Origin: Adenophora triphylla var. japonica
Lineage: Eukaryota > Streptophyta > Magnoliopsida > Asterales > Campanulaceae
Direction: 5' to 3'
Assembly: GCA_022495995.1 (NCBI GenBank)
Contig: JAFEMH010001302.1
Location: forward strand, 124,001-188,000
Length of the DNA stretch: 64,000 nt
Of the stretch, positions 11,083 through 22,174 are shown one piece after another. Made by a program: the position numbers and the translations under genes. Under the pieces are notes generated by a model. That model had not been told where the DNA came from, searched no databases, and was given only the letters and a program-made list of their open reading frames with translations. Position 1 is the first letter of the stretch. The number at the start of each line of letters is the position of its first letter.

Positions 11083-12033
11083 TGTCTATGGCTAAGAACT
11101 TATGAGACGAAACTCACAAGATGAGATGAAACTCACGGGTGTTGTCCTTAGTGTTAATGACACTAACGACGACACTTTCACCAATTCTAGAAAAGCACAA
11201 ATCAATAGAAATAAATATAATTTGCAGCGGAAATATTAAAGCAATACACAAGAATATAATTTTTATCAAGTTATATAAATATATAACTTGATGGGTGCCT
11301 AAAAGGCAAGACCTTTCTATTAATAATATGAATTCAATACAAGGTCGAGGTTGTTCCTTAATGATTAACGAACCACGATATAAGGAACAACATACACGAA
11401 TTCTCTCGGTAAATAAACACTCAAAATCTCACAAAAATATAAAAATCTATATGAAATATTCGAGTGTTGGACAAAGTGTTGCCGACACCGAATGGCAACA
11501 CTTGAGAGCGTAATTCTACTTTTCTTGTGCGATTTGCGTTTTCTGAATTGGATGATCTTCAATGAAGATCCACTGCACTATTTATAGGCCACAAAGTCTT
11601 GGAGCCTACTCAAATGATCAGCTAACAGTTTGGAGTTTGTTTCCTCCATTTATGCCACTCGCCTCTTATGTAGGAGACCTAGTCTTCTCTTGCTTCTCTT
11701 GCTTGTACCTCTTAGCTTTGGTTGCCTTGTACTCGACTTGTTCTCCCCTGTAATAGCTGAATAAAATATCTCTGGCTTGGTCATCAATTAAACAAATAAA
11801 CACATGTTTATTTGTTAATTTCTTCTCCTCTTCGTGATTAACGCCCGGTTGCTTTCTGTTGCTGATTTTAAGCTCATTTTAAGGTGACTAACTACTGTTA
11901 TATAAACATTAATTTACCCATTAATATTTGTGAAAAATACAGTAACTAACTCAGTGTCGCCAATTCCAAATGGCAACACTTTTGGCAACACCAGTGGCAA
12001 CACTGGTTTGCAACACTTGGGATGACATTAACA
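11083..12033 (-). repeat. SIRE 5' LTR of copy 2
   Basis: A 951-bp LTR, TGTTAATG...AGACA on the minus strand, partner of 1613-2567. At 12033 the similarity stops and Tat-type leader sequence begins, which sets the outer edge of the array. A PBS follows at 11063-11074. Confidence 0.9.
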
Positions 12034-12618
12034 GCTTTGCTTGCGCAAGGGATCTTGAGTTCCGAGCTTCGACTCAGAAAATGGCCGGCATGGGATATGT
12101 ATCCAGGCTGTATGACACGGACTGGGTAAAAACCAACCGAGTCTGGACAGAGTGTGACTCAAGCATGCAAGGTTGACACTGGCTAGGATGGAATGTTTGG
12201 AATGATCCCATGCGCGTCCAAGAGGCCTAGGAAGACCAAACAGACTGCAACTGAGACCACCCCGGATTGAGAATTGTAGTGTGCAGTGTATCCGAGGATG
12301 CAATGCGCGTAGCGTGCGGTGTACCGAGGCAGCAGTGCGAGTAGCGTGCGGTGTACCGAAGCAGCAGTGCGAGTAGTGTGCGGTCACTTAAATTCCTTTT
12401 CTGAGTAAAACAGAAGTTTTTTGAAGAATTTTAAATATATGTACAAAGATGTATATTGATGCATTTTTTTGTATTTTATTTTTTTTTATGTAAAATAAAA
12501 TGTAAAGCACATGCACACACACACAACAGTTAAAGAAAGGGGTAAAATGAAAGTTTGACCCTCATCATCGTTTTAAAAATCTTTTGTTTTGTTTAAAAGT
12601 TTTTTTAAAACAAAATAT
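12034..12618 (-). other. Tat-type 5' leader fragment with 32-bp repeats
   Basis: Internal sequence downstream (minus strand) of the Tat PBS, cut off by the SIRE array at 12033. It contains about three copies of a 32-bp GC-rich unit (12287-12383) and a long AT-rich stretch (12410-12610). No convincing ORF was seen. Confidence 0.6.
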
Positions 12619-12635
12619 CCCCAGCGGAGTCGCCA
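12619..12635 (-). other. Primer-binding site of Tat-type element
   Basis: The minus strand reads TGGCGACTCCGCTGGGG, two bases from the LTR edge. It begins with TGG (tRNA CCA end) and resembles the tRNA-Arg-type site described for Tat/Ogre gypsy elements. Confidence 0.75.
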
Positions 12636-12637
12636 AC

Positions 12638-13927
12638 TGAAATTACCCGGATCCGAGAGGCAGCGCAATTGCACCCCGGCATCTGGCATTTCCGCTTTGC
12701 AGCGTTGTTGGTGGAGGTGTCTCGCTGTGTTTTTCTTTGTAGAGTCGCCACGCCGTTTTGATTAAGCCCAAAACATTGAAAAAGGGCATCAGTTTAAAAA
12801 ACTGTTTTTTGTGTGATGAGATTTTGAGTTCGGAGGTCAGGTTACTCCTCGGGAAGAGAATATTAGAATATTAGAGCTCACCCGAGTCGCCTCGTAAAAA
12901 TGAGTCTTTCGGTACCCCTTATTCTTTCTTTAACTGTTGTGTGTGTGTGTGTGTGCTTTTAAAAATGCATGCTGTATAGGATGTCTACATATACACTGCG
13001 TATTGAAATGTATTGAAATAGTATAGGAAGGAAGCCTTACCATTGTTGGTTCGTGTCTGCCTTCCGCTGGAGAATAGTGTTTGAGGATGGAATAGTGTTT
13101 CGGGACGAACCGGGATTGCTTTGGGATGTGTCGGTTGTCTGCGGATAGAGCTTCGGCGTGCCTCGGGATTGTCAAGTGTGCACTCGGACAGAGTTTCGGC
13201 GCGCGTTGGGATCGCAGGGATTGTTCGGGCAGAGGTTCGGCGTGCGTTGGGATTGTCAGTTGTGTTCGGGCAGAGATCCGGCGTGCGTCGGGATCGTCGG
13301 TTTGGCTCGGAAAGGGCCGGGACGCCTCGGGAAAGACCAGGCAAGGCCTCGAAGTACCACGAGGGGCCTTAGAGTACCTCGAGAGTGCCTTGAGGCAGCG
13401 CGGGAGCGTCGCAGGAGCGCTCGAAAAGGCTTCGGAGCACCACAAGGGGGCTCGAAAGGCCTCGGGAGGAACCGAAAGGGACCGGGAGTGCCCTGAGGGG
13501 TCTTAGAGAGGGAGCCTGAAGGCTTAGGGAGAGAAGAGAAAAGGGAGGTGTGAAAAATGAGGGAGGGGGAGCCCTCTATTTATAGTGTGGGAAAAATAGC
13601 AAGAAGGTCCGTACGGACCTCCCTGCTAAATCCAAATTTTTGGTTTTCCTCGATTTGAGGGAATAATGTGGATTTTAAGAGGATTTCTGTAATAATTATG
13701 TCTGGTGCAAAGAGGTCCGTATGGACCTTTTAGCATGCAAAGAGGTCCGTACGGACCTTCCATGCTTTTGTAATTGTGATGGCAAGCTAGCTCTCGTCGA
13801 GAGCTTTCCAACCATATATGACACGTCTCAATCGGAGTTCGTATGAAGGAGTTATGACCTCCGAAAGTTCGCCCTTGGTTTTTTCCGTATGCTTTGATGG
13901 ATAGCGATTCAGATTGGGGTACTTACA
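12638..13927 (-). repeat. Tat-type Ty3/gypsy 5' LTR (copy A)
   Basis: A 1290-bp LTR, TGTAAGTACCCC...AATTTCA on the minus strand. It is related along its length to the plus-strand LTR at 25573-26868 but visibly diverged. A TATA box (CTATAAATAG on minus, about 13577-13585) lies in the middle. GC-rich short imperfect repeats follow (13120-13500) and a TG microsatellite lies near 12940. U3 carries the palindrome AGGTCCGTACGGACCT. Long ORFs crossing 13120-13500 are repeat artefacts, not genes. Confidence 0.8.
13605..13758. promoter_or_regulatory. Repeated 16-bp palindrome upstream of Tat LTR TATA box
   Basis: AGGTCCGTACGGACCT occurs at 13605-13620 and 13743-13758, and with one mismatch at 13713-13728, all within about 180 bp upstream of the LTR TATA box. 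The related LTR at 25573-26868 keeps a weaker version (TCCGTGCGGACC near 25770). Spacing and position suggest a dimeric protein binding site, which is inference. Confidence 0.55.
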
Positions 13928-14929
13928 ACATTGCACATACCTTTCCCCACCGAGCCCGTCACAAAAACACGGCACACACAAAAGTCTGTCACAAAAACAC
14001 GGCACACACTACACGACACATTTTCAAAAAAAAAATCCGGCACAAAAACACGGCACACATTGCACATAAATTTCACACTTTCAGACAAAATCCGTCACAA
14101 AAACACGGCACACGTCTCACTTTTTCACACAAAGTTCGTCCCTACACGGCAATTTTTTCACAATATACATACGAAAGTAGCATAAGATACAAATTATCGA
14201 AGCACGCATTTCAAAGAGAGGCACTTTATTTTTACAAATAAGAGCTAATCTTCACATTTTTGCACAAAAATCACATACCCACAATTCTTACACATTCAAT
14301 TTCAACAAATCAACATCAATTTCACAAATTGATCATGGCAACAACAAAAGTCCCAAATTACGACAACTAAAACCTAGTTCTAGCATACAACCTTTCAAAC
14401 AAGAATCAAAGCAAAAATTGATTTCTTACCTCCCTTACGGTCCTCCCCCGCAAGTTAAGCACCTCCGAATCCGGATACAACACATCCGGATTCCTCGTCG
14501 AAGGCACAAATGAAGAACAATTCCTTTGGAGATCCAATCTCCTCTCGATGGAATCTTGGCTCCTTTGGCAACGACCTCGTCTAATTCTTTCTGCCATTAC
14601 AAGCAATTCAAGCAACTCGGAAGAATTCCTTAAGAAAATTTTGAACAAAAATCAATTTTTTCTCTCCCTCTCTCTCTTTTTCGCTCGACAGAAGATGAAG
14701 ATGGAAGAATGGCGTCGTGGCTGGAAGCTGATCTGATTTTGGAAAATCACATTTCAAAGCCAATCCGTGCGGTCCACTTTGTAAAGAAGGGGTATCCGTG
14801 CAGACCACTTTGTATCTCCTGGCGAGATTACCCTTTTGCCCTTATAATCTTTGCCCCTGACCGTCCAAAGGCTTTTTACAGTAAATTCAATGCAGTTTGG
14901 TCCTTAACCTAACCAAACAAACACTGGCT
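13928..14929. other. Tat-associated spacer with short repeats
   Basis: Four copies of a CACAAAAACACGGCACAC-type repeat (13965-14115) are followed by AT-rich DNA, then an antisense ORF (14430-14648) and a segment (14764-14830) echoing the Tat U3 (CCGTGCGG, CCACTTTG words). It joins directly to the 52-bp array, so it probably belongs to the 3' untranslated part of a plus-strand Tat element. Confidence 0.45.
14430..14648 (-). CDS. Antisense first-exon-like ORF beside Tat repeats
   Basis: Minus-strand ORF with an ATG at 14648 and a better placed in-frame ATG at 14597 (MAERIRRGRCQRSQDSIERR). The product is basic, rich in Arg, with no recognised domain. Upstream lies a CT-rich leader-like stretch (14655-14700). 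The frame runs into a consensus splice donor (GAG|GTAAGA at 14430/14429) and stops soon after, so it looks like exon 1 of an interrupted gene. It is antisense to the plus-strand Tat 3' repeats. Tat-lineage elements such as Grande are known to carry antisense ORFs between pol and the 3' LTR; equating this ORF with one is inference. It could instead be a captured host exon. Confidence 0.4.
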
Positions 14930-15207
14930 GTCATTCGTAAGCCCGAACCTTGCCCACAAAACGGTAAACCAAACACCGACCGTCATTCGTATGATGGAAC
15001 CTTGCCCACAAAACGGTAAACCAAATACCGGCCATCATTCGTAAGCCCGAACCTTGCCCACAAAACGGTAAACCAAACACCGACCGTCATTCGTAAGATG
15101 GAACCTTGCCCACAAAACGGTAAACCAAATACCGGCCATCATTCGTAAGCCCGAACCTTGCCCACAAAACGGTAAACCAAACACCGGCCGTCATCGTAAG
15201 CCCGAAC
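14930..15207 (+). repeat. 52-bp tandem array, left part
   Basis: About five and a half copies of a 52-bp unit containing CGAACCTTGCCCACAAAACG and ending near CGTAAGCC. Units alternate between two subtypes (GTAAGCCCG and GTATGATGG / GTAAGATGG). The array is interrupted by the Athila-like insertion at 15208 and resumes at 23816. Confidence 0.9.
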
Positions 15208-16847
15208 TGATGGAGGAAAACTCCCTCTTGTAATAAAAACCGAGCAAGTGTACTCACTACCGGTGTAGCAATATGCAATTGCAGGGGTCGAATCCACAGA
15301 GACTCGTTGGTAAACAAGTAAAGTGAAAGCAATGAATTTTGTAACCAAAGTTTATAGATTTGATTTAGAACTAAGAGCATAAAATAAATAACAAAAACTA
15401 AATAAACAAGAAAACAGATTATGAGCAGAGATTCATAGATTGGATTTCACTTCACCATCATTCTATGCAGAATTTTACTTATAAAACATCAACTCAACTT
15501 CTAGGGTAGGGTTCATTCACTTTAGCTAGGATCGACACGGTTAGATGGCCGGATTACAATCCTAAATACTCTCTTTAATATTGTAGTGTCTATTACGGTT
15601 TCACAATATGCCAAGAATACATTAAACACGAAAGAATAACAAAACCTAACGTTGATCCGATTCTATTACGGCACAGATCAAGTTATTCAATTAATAGTGG
15701 TCTATGTATCAAAATCCCAAATTAAGGGCGAATTCGATACCCAATTATTCAAAGATGAGTTCGTATCTTAACATACGTCTCGAATCCAAGAACAAGAAAT
15801 TAAGATCTATTATTAAACTAGAAGGAATTAAATTGAAAGAATTAAAATATTAATGCATAGAAATCCGGATAAAGATCCAACCAATCTACAAATCTAAGAA
15901 ATTTAGCTACTCATAATTTACAATGATAAAAACCTGGAATGATGAATTCTTCTCTTCAATTGATTATTAAAGAAAAGCAAAAGCATCCAATTCTCTGATT
16001 TTTTCTATGATCTATGCTTTTTTTTTAAACTAAACAATGGCTGTAAATATATATTACTAGGGCAAAATCTGGTGTTAAAAGATAGGAAAAGTCAAGACTG
16101 CCCTCAATTACGGTATAAATTCTGTTGCTGAAAACGGAGGAGCGCGGCCGCCCTTGCTATTGGCGCGTCCGCTCTACTTGGCAGGAACTTTGGCTTAATC
16201 GTCGTCACTTGAGCGCGTCCGCAAAGAGTTGAGCGCGTCCGCCCTTGAATAGGGTTGATCGGCCCTCTTTTGATTTGGTCAATCGACACTAAATTGATTT
16301 GTTCGATCGGCACTAAATTGCCTTGGCCCAACAACCGTTCCTTGGCCCTAATTGCTTGTGCTCCAGCCGGCCCCAAATTGCCACAACTGGCCGGCCACCC
16401 CTTTTTCCTTGTCCCGGCCATGTACCATGAAGTGCCTTGATTTGTAATAATTAATATTCGTTTCGTCTCGCTATTTTGCCGTCGCACTTTGGCCACTATA
16501 AAAAATTCTTTTGCACTTCGCTCTTTGGGATTTTATTTTTCATTTTAACCCATGAATTTTTATAAATCAAATTCGTCCAAAATTTCCATATTTCCCATTT
16601 TGTCCCTGAATTTTCCAAGATTTCCAATTTGGTCCTTGGAGCTCATTTATTTCACTATTTTCCTTCTCTGCTCCGCTCCACTTTATTCCTTTTGCACTTT
16701 TTAGCCATAAAATACACCTTTAATCAGCTCTATACCCCGTACTCAATAAATACTCACAAACCACATCAAATATACATAAAACTCGGGAATCAAACTCAAG
16801 AAAAGCCTAAAAGTGCATCATTTGGATGGGTAAATACACATCCATCA
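15208..16847 (-). repeat. Athila-like 3' LTR
   Basis: A 1640-bp LTR that matches 22181-23815 closely. Differences include a few substitutions and short indels (for example extra GGGTA near 15510). Internal words GCGCGTCCGC repeat near 16140-16245. Confidence 0.92.
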
Positions 16848-17458
16848 AACACCCACAAACTAACCTTTTGCTCGTCCCGAGTAAAACAAAACTAAAAGAA
16901 GTAAAATAAAACTACTCTAAATACTACTAATAAAATATTAAAACAAAATAATTATTTTTGGGATGTCCTATCACAGATGAGTCATTGGCCTTACAAGTCT
17001 CAGATTCTTACCAACACACATAATCAACAAGTACCACCACAGTAATGGGATTACAATCACATTGAAGCATAAAACTCACAATTTTCCACCGCGGCATGAA
17101 TGATGAATGAATTATGGGAGGTCACTGCCAACAACCTAAGGTTGTTTATGGATTCACTAAGTGATGCTCTAAATCAATATGCCATAGACAGTACAACCCA
17201 AAAAGGACACTCATATGCATATTTACACGATTGTCAACCCGGTCACTCGATATTGAATGAATAATATGGCTCAAAGTTAAGTGCGAAAGATCGCAGGGCT
17301 AGGTTCATGTTTACAAATGAAGGTACGGACATACGAACTTAAGAAAGTGAGACTAGAAAGTCTTCTTTTAACAATACATCCTCACTTTGATGATAATTTC
17401 TCCACTCACCCTTAGTACTTCCCAATGTGCCAACCCACAAACTAAAACTTTTTCATAC

Positions 17459-18514
17459 TGTAGACACCCCATTCTGAACTCATAATTACATGATTACACT
17501 ACTCTTCATCTCTATTTTGTGTTTTGATGAAAGCACATCAGCTTCGTCATGTTTCGTTAAGTTTCTAACTAACCTCGTTAGTTTTGGACCTAACTGACTA
17601 ACGGAACAACTGAAGAGGACAAAATAGTCATCAGACTAGTTATCTCGCACGAGATATCATATCTCGCGCGAGATATCCCCTCGACAGGATGTGCAGAAAT
17701 TACTATCCTTCTCCGTTTCAAACTCTCTTTTTGGATAAAACCTTATCAATTCGGGTATCCAATCAGAACTGAGTTCTGGAACCTTCCTAGGGGATTTTAC
17801 CTCTCCACCTTTACCTCTCCAACCTCCTATAAATACTGGATGACTTTCAGTGTTTTGGGAGGTCAAAAATTCTGATCCTTGATCAAGAAAACACACAACA
17901 CACACATTTTGTTGGTTTCTTTCCACGAAAGACTCCTTCAAATCACTCACAAACAACTCCCAAAGTTTGTTCATCAACCTTGTTGATTAACAAACATCGA
18001 AGCCCGAATCAAAGGACCAAGGCGAAGCTCCGTCCGCATCAAGATCCAAATCAAGGATCGAGGCGAAGCTCTGTCCGTATCAAGTTTCAACTCTAAACTT
18101 GAGTCGAAACTCTGTCCGAATCCCTTCACAAAAAGGTAATCATCCTTTAACTTTTGTTTCTCTTCTCAACCCCTCTATTGATTTTAGAGTAGTGTAATCC
18201 CATCAAAAGGATTAGCCTAGAGTCCCTTCAGTCAATGGAGGCGATCTCGAAGCATACAATCCGACATTCCTAATCAAGAAATTGATTAGGGTTTACTTGT
18301 TTTCTTTAATTCTATATATTGTAAAGATTGAAAACCTCTCTTTTCTTTAGCAAGACCGATCTCCGGATTGGGTGGAATGGATACTCCTTGACCTAACCAT
18401 TCCATAACCTAAGCCCCGAACCCAAATCTCTTTCAAAATGGTTTTCCTATGTTTCCAAGCGAATAATATAGGTGGCGACAACAAAAAGATAAAATTCTTT
18501 CTCACAACGCTACA
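17459..18514 (+). mobile_element. Solo LTR with 5-bp duplication
   Basis: A 1056-bp segment starting TGTAGACACCCC and ending CGCTACA (TGTA...TACA), flanked by CATAC at 17454-17458 and 18515-18519. A TATA box (CCTATAAATACTGG) at 17825-17838 sets the orientation. Around 18000-18125 there are three copies of a GGCGAAGCTCYGTCCG-type repeat. No internal region or second LTR is present, so it is a recombined single LTR inside the Athila element. Confidence 0.8.
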
Positions 18515-18978
18515 CATACATCGACATTGGGTTGAGCACATTCCTTTACTTTCTTTGGTCACTTTGAAACATAATTTCCACTTCAACATTAGAGAGGCAA
18601 GGCTTTTTTTTTACACACATATATCACGCAGAATGTGCATTCAATACTTTGCTCAAGCCCCTCTTTTCATTACATAACATGACCCACTTCTTTATTTTCG
18701 TGACCACTTTCCACTCAACCCTTTTTTTTTTCAAAACATCCCCCAAAATATTCCCATTCTTTCCCTAGTTTCACTTTCTTGAAAGGTGAGAAAATAGTGT
18801 ATAAGCTAAAAGGGTGGGATAATGAAGGTACAAATGAAGGCGAATGGTGGTCTAGGATAACCTCCCACTTTGTGAGAGATTCCATTCTTTTTCAAGCTCA
18901 AACGGGGTTCTAGCGGAAAATTTTATATAAGTGACGAGAAAGTTTAAGGCTCACAAAAAGGGGATTCAAAGAATAGCC

Positions 18979-19200
18979 ACTACAAGAAAAAGGAATATTT
19001 ACGGCGGTTAAAATCCGCCGTATATAAAACGCGTCCCGTCGTAAATAGTATATACGGCGGACTTTCCGCCGTAAATAGTCCAACGTATAAAGCCTCGCCG
19101 TAAATACTATATACGGCGGTATAACCGCCGTAAATACTATATACGGCGGAAATACCACCGCTGTATATAAATGTAGTATTTACGGCAGAAATACCAAGTA
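18979..19200 (+). mobile_element. CACTA transposon terminus (truncated)
   Basis: CACTACAAGAAAAA, the classic CACTA (En/Spm) end, starts near 18979. It is followed by about eight subterminal motifs alternating TACGGCGG and CCGCCGTA to 19200. No opposite end (TTTTTCTTGTAGTG) is visible nearby, so this is a fragment or a one-ended relic. Confidence 0.75.
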
Positions 19201-19912
19201 ACCTATTAACGTGTTATTGACAATCATGCAAACATGTTCTAAGGACCCCGAGAATACACAAAGTGATCCCATAAAAGGCACCTAAGTTGATGACAATGAC
19301 CAAGAATATGATACGGAAGTGAGAGGTGGTGCAATCATAATTTAAATGTTTCAATGCAATCCCAATCACCACACTAATAATAGCACATGTGATTTTCAAT
19401 TTAAAGCACACTCTAATCATCACAGACTTTGGCCAACATCCCAACTATGAAAAGAACAAAAATTTTTTAAATTTTTCTATTTTTTTAGAGGGTGACACTA
19501 TATACACTCCCCTATAAACCCACAAACTCGGAGAGTTGCCCACCCCCAAACTCAAAACATGCTATGTCCTCATAGCGAAGAGAACAAAAGCGTGCCTTGG
19601 GCTTAACGGATGGCAAGACACTACTAAACAGTAATTAACATAAAATAAAATATACCTCATTGGGTTGCCTCCCAAGCAGCGCATTTGGTTAAAGTCGTTA
19701 GCCCGACTATGGTCCCAAACTTACTTGGCCTTAGCTTTGCGGCCTTTGGACCATCTCTTTTCCTCACGGGCACAAACGCCCTTCTCTTTCCAAATCAGCT
19801 CTCCATTGTCAACAAGTAGGGGTGAAGCCACATTTATTTTTGAAACTTTACGCTTGTGCTTACCCCTCTTTCTTTTCTTTTTATTGGGGTTTCCACCCCC
19901 AAACTCAACCTT

Positions 19913-20880
19913 TTACGCAAGAACACCATTCTCACAACCAAGATCAAGAGAGTTATCATGCACAAAAATATTTAAAAATATAGAATCAGATAAATCACTA
20001 TAACTCTCCTCACTAACTCTAGATTTTGAAGGCCCTTGTGGTAAATGTGATGGATTCGACTCTTTATGGGAGTCGTGTGGGGAGTGATACGACCCGTTAC
20101 TCCTAGAGTATTGGTCGGCCTTAATGTTACTAGCCAAGGGACAAACGTCCGCATTATCCCCACTTTTCTCACATCCATTCACATCATATTTGACAATTGG
20201 TAAATCAGTTAGGGCTCCTACAAAACTATCTTTAGGGGGAAGGTTCTTGTCATTCTTAAAAATATCAAACTTGCATTCTTCCCTCATGCCTCTCAAAGAC
20301 ACCACCCCTTGACACACATAAATGGTGGCCTTAGTGTCAAACATAAATGGCCTCCCAAGCAGAATGGGAGTTTTCAGTTGTTCCTCACTTGATCCCTCCA
20401 TACACATCACATAAAAGTCAATGGGGATAATGATTTTATCAATTTTAACCAACACCCCTTCAATAACCCCTAAGGGTCTTTTAATTGAGAGATCCGCCAA
20501 TTGCAAGTCTCTTATGGGTGGTTTCAACTCACATACCCCCAAACTTCTAAAAACATGAAAGGGCATCACATTGACACTTGCCCTAAGATCCAACAAACCT
20601 TTAAAATTTTGACCCCCTACAGAAATTGGGATAGTGAAGCATCCGGGGTCTTTTTGAACATGTTTAACTTTTTCATTCTCATTAACATCATCATTATTAT
20701 CAAAACAATCAATATTATCAAGAGAAGACAGAAATACCTCCTCAATTTCCTCACTTTCATCCCACACTGTTGTGATTGACTTTGCTTGCTCAAGTGGGTT
20801 CTTCTCTTTCATCAACTCTTGGGCAACCTTCACAAGTTGCTCTACGTGTGTGCCCATCTTTCCAATTGCAGCTTCTGTGT
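19913..20880 (-). pseudogene. Athila-like aspartic protease with altered active site
   Basis: Within the long minus ORF ending at 19913, the protease-like part reads CFTIPISVGGQNFKGLLDLR, then ASVNVMPFHVFRSLG, and later PILLGRPFMFDTKATI. The family active site is D-[TSL]-G-A; here the third position is Arg (D-L-R-A, about residues 173-176, near 20585), a GGG-to-AGG-type change. The ILLGRPF flap-region motif is kept. Downstream, where RT would start in an autonomous element, there is only Ser-rich sequence and then non-coding DNA. Confidence 0.8.
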
Positions 20881-20885
20881 TTCTA

Positions 20886-22122
20886 TTACTTTGCTGCACC
20901 TCCATCCTTAACTGCTGGTGACTGCCCGGCCTCAAGCTCTTTATCATGTTGTCCAGGTGGTGGCACATGAAGAGGTTTTGCTTGCTGATTATGATGGCCA
21001 CCCCATGGATTGTAATTGCCATATTGGTTGCCTTGGGGTGGTGGTCTTGGTACATATCCATTGAACGCATGTGCCTGTTCAGGATTATACAAGAAATTTG
21101 CTGCACTTGGACACATATTAGTCACATGAGATGATAAACCACAATTTGCACAATAATCAGTAATAACATTGGCACCGGCGTGAAGTGCCACAAGCAGTCA
21201 ATTTATCCAATTTATTATTTAAAAGTGCGATCTGCTTTGAAATATTATCACTAGCATTCAATTCAAGTACCCCCCTTGTTCTACCCCTCGAACTCTTTTG
21301 TTGAGAATTAGCACTCAACATCTCAAATAAAGCTTTAGTTTCTTCCGGGGTCTTGGCTCCTATCGAGCCTCCAGCAGCATTGTCAACCATTGATTGACCA
21401 TTGTCATTCAAGCCATCATAAAAGGCTTGGTTCAGTGAGGGTAGTGTGAAATTGTGTTGGGGACATTGCATTAACATTGTATTAAATCTTTCCCATGCCT
21501 CATGAAAGGGCTCCCCCACATCTTGGGAAAATGTCATCAATTTCTGTCTAAAACCAGCCAACAGATGATGTGGGTAATATCTTTTAAGGAACACATCTTA
21601 CAATTCTACCCAAGTACTAATGCTGCTCGGTGCAAGCATCATCAACCATGTTTTAGCCACTCCCTTAAGAGTGTAAGGAAAACACTTTAGTCTAATTTGC
21701 TCCTCAGTCACTCCCTGTCTTAACAAAAATTGAGCAACAACAATAATATACTCTTTAAGAAACGTAAGTGCATCCTCACCAGGCAATCCGTAAAAGCTTG
21801 GCAACATGGCAAAGTATTGTCCTTTAACCCCTAGATTTTTGGCTGCATCGGACAGCACTATGCAAGAGGTAGATGTGTCTACCCGAGGTCTAAAGAAATC
21901 ATTCATAGTCTGTGTCGGTGGTACTACCATCTCGGCTTTCTCTTCCTCTACCTCGGTGGTGGAGGGTTCTGATTCGATGTCAGAATCTGAGAAAAGGGGA
22001 TTAAAGAGGGGATCGCCCTCAAATGCTTCCTCAAGAAGCTTAGTGTCTTTAGTTTTATTAAGTCTATTTATGTTGTCGTTCAATGGCACCAATGTAGGCT
22101 TCAAAGAACGACGACCTTGCAT
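20886..22122 (-). pseudogene. Athila-like gag (broken)
   Basis: Starts at ATG 22122 (MQGRRSLKPTLVPLNDNINR). The retrotransposon gag domain covers 21157-22000 with PSFYGLPGEDALTFLKEYI, KCFPYTLKGVAKTWLMMLAP and FLKRYYPHHLLAGFRQKL...FHEAWERFNTML. A stop codon separates the two halves near 21597. A CCHC zinc knuckle (CANCGLSSHVTNMC) is encoded near 21130, in the frame overlapping the protease ORF. In functional relatives the product forms the particle and binds RNA; here the premature stop should prevent that. Confidence 0.85.
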
Positions 22123-22156
22123 TCACTACCTAACCTACTTGTTTACTTGCAACAAG

Positions 22157-22174
22157 TCCCCGGCAACGGCGCCA
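22157..22174 (-). other. Primer-binding site, Athila-like element
   Basis: Minus strand TGGCGCCGTTGCCGGGGA, six bases inside the 5' LTR. This is a familiar Athila/Calypso-type site. Confidence 0.85.

Larger units (their letters stand above)
1613..12033 (-). mobile_element. SIRE/Maximus-type Ty1/copia copy 2, full length
   Basis: A complete LTR-to-LTR element of about 10.4 kb on the minus strand. Order in its own direction: 5' LTR (11083-12033), PBS (11063-11074), gag, protease, integrase, RT, RNase H, a long spacer, an extra 3' ORF, PPT (2568-2580) and 3' LTR (1613-2567). The copia domain order (integrase before RT), LTRs near 950 bp, total length and an additional ORF after RNase H match the SIRE/Maximus lineage. 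Every ORF is broken by stops or frameshifts. The 5-bp duplication cannot be tested because the left end of the array is outside the window; the right flank begins GCTTT. Confidence 0.88.
16848..19912. other. Athila 3' internal region, pol-less
   Basis: No gene in 3 kb. It contains a solo LTR (17459-18514), one CACTA transposon end (18979-19200) and AT-rich filler. The words TTGGGTTGCCTCCCAAGCAG at 19662-19681 are common in the 3' part of plant Athila elements (recalled, not searched). Confidence 0.7.

Noticed and set aside
13121..13506. Overlapping GC-rich ORFs on both strands in LTR A
   Set aside because: They read through diverged short repeats of the Tat LTR; open frames occur on both strands and are not conserved in LTR B.
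17640..17680. Palindromic CTCGCGCGAG words as a regulatory site
   Set aside because: Two short related words in a solo LTR; too little evidence for a separate call.
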